A stretch of 6,576 nucleotides of DNA from JBAXZR01 sp041670165 (GTDB taxonomy: Bacteria > Bacillota > Clostridia > Christensenellales > UBA1242), in the NCBI GenBank assembly GCA_041670165.1, contig JBAXZR010000031.1:1-6576 (forward strand). Direction: 5' to 3'. The notes beneath the pieces are model-generated. The model did no database searches and had not been told where the DNA came from. It worked only from the letters and a program-made list of their open reading frames with translations. The position numbers were made by a program, and so were the translations under genes. Shown piece after piece: positions 5,922 to 6,576 of this stretch. Position 1 is the stretch's first letter. Each line of letters opens with the position of its first letter.

Positions 5922-6078
5922 ACTTTGAAAATTTTTAAATCTTGGACTTTGTCAATATCTTTTGCTTCGTTTAAACAAAATAAGAATGTTTTTAAACTTT
6001 TACTGATTAAACAATATTATTAACAAATTGCTTCAATGTTTTAAAAATTTCATCATTGACTAGCCATGTATAAAAAGA

Positions 6079-6576
6079 TTATTTTGAAGATTTTAGGTCA
6101 ATAACCTCATTAAACACCAAATTTTCCTTTGTTGAAAGCACACTGTCCACACAGAAATAACCCTTTCTTAAGAATTGATATCGTTCATCAAGATTAAAAT
6201 CAACATTTTTTTCAACAAGAGCATTCGTGATGATTTTGTGAGAATTTGTGTTAATTTGGCTGTCAAAATCAGTTGTTTCAACAATTTTGCCATCAAAGTT
6301 TTCATCAATCAAATTTTCATAAATATTAATTGTGCATTTTCTACTTTCACTTGCTGGAAGCCAATGGATTGTTCCCTTAACTTTTTTGGTTGAACCACTA
6401 CCACTCTTTGTGTCAAATTCAACTTCAGCATAAATTTTGGAAACTTGTCCACTAGCGTCACGGTCAAAGCCCGTGCATTTAACAATATACGCACCTTTAA
6501 GTCTGACTTCTCCACCAACTTGCAATCTATAAAATTTTGGATCATTGAAGTCAATGAAGTCATCTCTGTCAACAAA
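6079..6576 (-). CDS. glnS: Glutaminyl-tRNA synthetase, C-terminal part (5' end outside the window)
   Basis: The last 165 residues of GlnRS, open through the right window edge. This is the C-terminal anticodon-binding beta-barrel region. It starts FVDRDDFIDFNDPKFYRL, then GGEVRLKGAYIVKCTG, a strand with EFDTKSGSG, the hallmark KVKGTIHWLPA, INIYENLI, and the ending ERYQFLRKGYFCVDS with VFNEVIDL. It lines up block by block with the E. coli GlnRS tail as I remember it (GKEVRLRNAYVIK, GRKVKGVIHWVSA, FQFEREGYFCLDS). The enzyme charges tRNA-Gln with glutamine in the cytoplasm. Its presence implies direct Gln-tRNA synthesis, although many Gram-positives instead use GluRS with GatCAB; both can coexist. 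The catalytic Rossmann domain with HIGH and KMSKS motifs lies outside the window. The gene ends with TAA at 6079-6081, 170 bp before the acyltransferase gene on the same strand. Confidence 0.95.
   Translation of the reverse strand, partial: FVDRDDFIDFNDPKFYRLQVGGEVRLKGAYIVKCTGFDRDASGQVSKIYAEVEFDTKSGSGSTKKVKGTIHWLPASESRKCTINIYENLIDENFDGKIVETTDFDSQINTNSHKIITNALVEKNVDFNLDERYQFLRKGYFCVDSVLSTKENLVFNEVIDLKSSK

Noticed and set aside
5927..5955. Perfect TTGACA upstream of the acyltransferase gene as a promoter
   Set aside because: No hexamer at 16-19 bp spacing matches TATAAT in more than three positions.

Overview
This is an AT-rich window, roughly 30% G+C by eye. It carries purine-rich Gram-positive-type ribosome-binding sites (AAGGAG, AAAGGGGTGG, AGGAG) and a gene set typical of a low-GC Bacillota, most likely an uncultured gut or host-associated member of the Clostridia. 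Support for this is a BspA-like leucine-rich repeat protein of the short 23-residue type, an S4-containing RluA-type pseudouridine synthase, a PlsC-type acyltransferase with an added zinc ribbon, and a glutaminyl-tRNA synthetase. Genus-level placement cannot be made from the sequence alone.

Left part (1-1757, + strand). A BspA/LRR_5 protein gene (about 64-867) is built from 69-bp tandem units. It has no visible signal peptide and opens with a TTG that coincides with the conserved Leu of the first repeat. A 21-codon open stretch in another frame leads directly into it, so a lost 5' part or a one-base shift is likely. A roughly 380-bp AT-rich gap follows with no convincing gene. Next is a GNAT acetyltransferase gene (1250-1757) broken by one extra T in a T-run at 1609-1612. 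The missing C-terminal half is fully readable in the next frame.

Middle (1855-3646, - strand). An orphan protein with one N-terminal membrane segment has its own plausible promoter and a markedly AT-rich gene, which suggests accessory DNA. Upstream of it on the same strand lies a classical short-chain dehydrogenase/reductase with all catalytic residues and a GTG start.

Right part (3766-6576, - strand). A housekeeping block reads leftward. It comprises the 3' end of glnS (cut by the window edge), a three-part acyltransferase (PlsC domain, CxxC...CxxC zinc ribbon, C-terminal beta-rich domain), and an RluA-family pseudouridine synthase whose start overlaps the acyltransferase stop. The last two are translationally coupled. 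The roles cover tRNA charging, phospholipid acylation and RNA modification; there is no single pathway.

I see no CRISPR array, tRNA, rRNA, insertion sequence or recognisable defence system. The points most worth a second look are the two one-base frame breaks, both in T-runs, the unusual acyltransferase architecture, and the orphan membrane-anchored protein.
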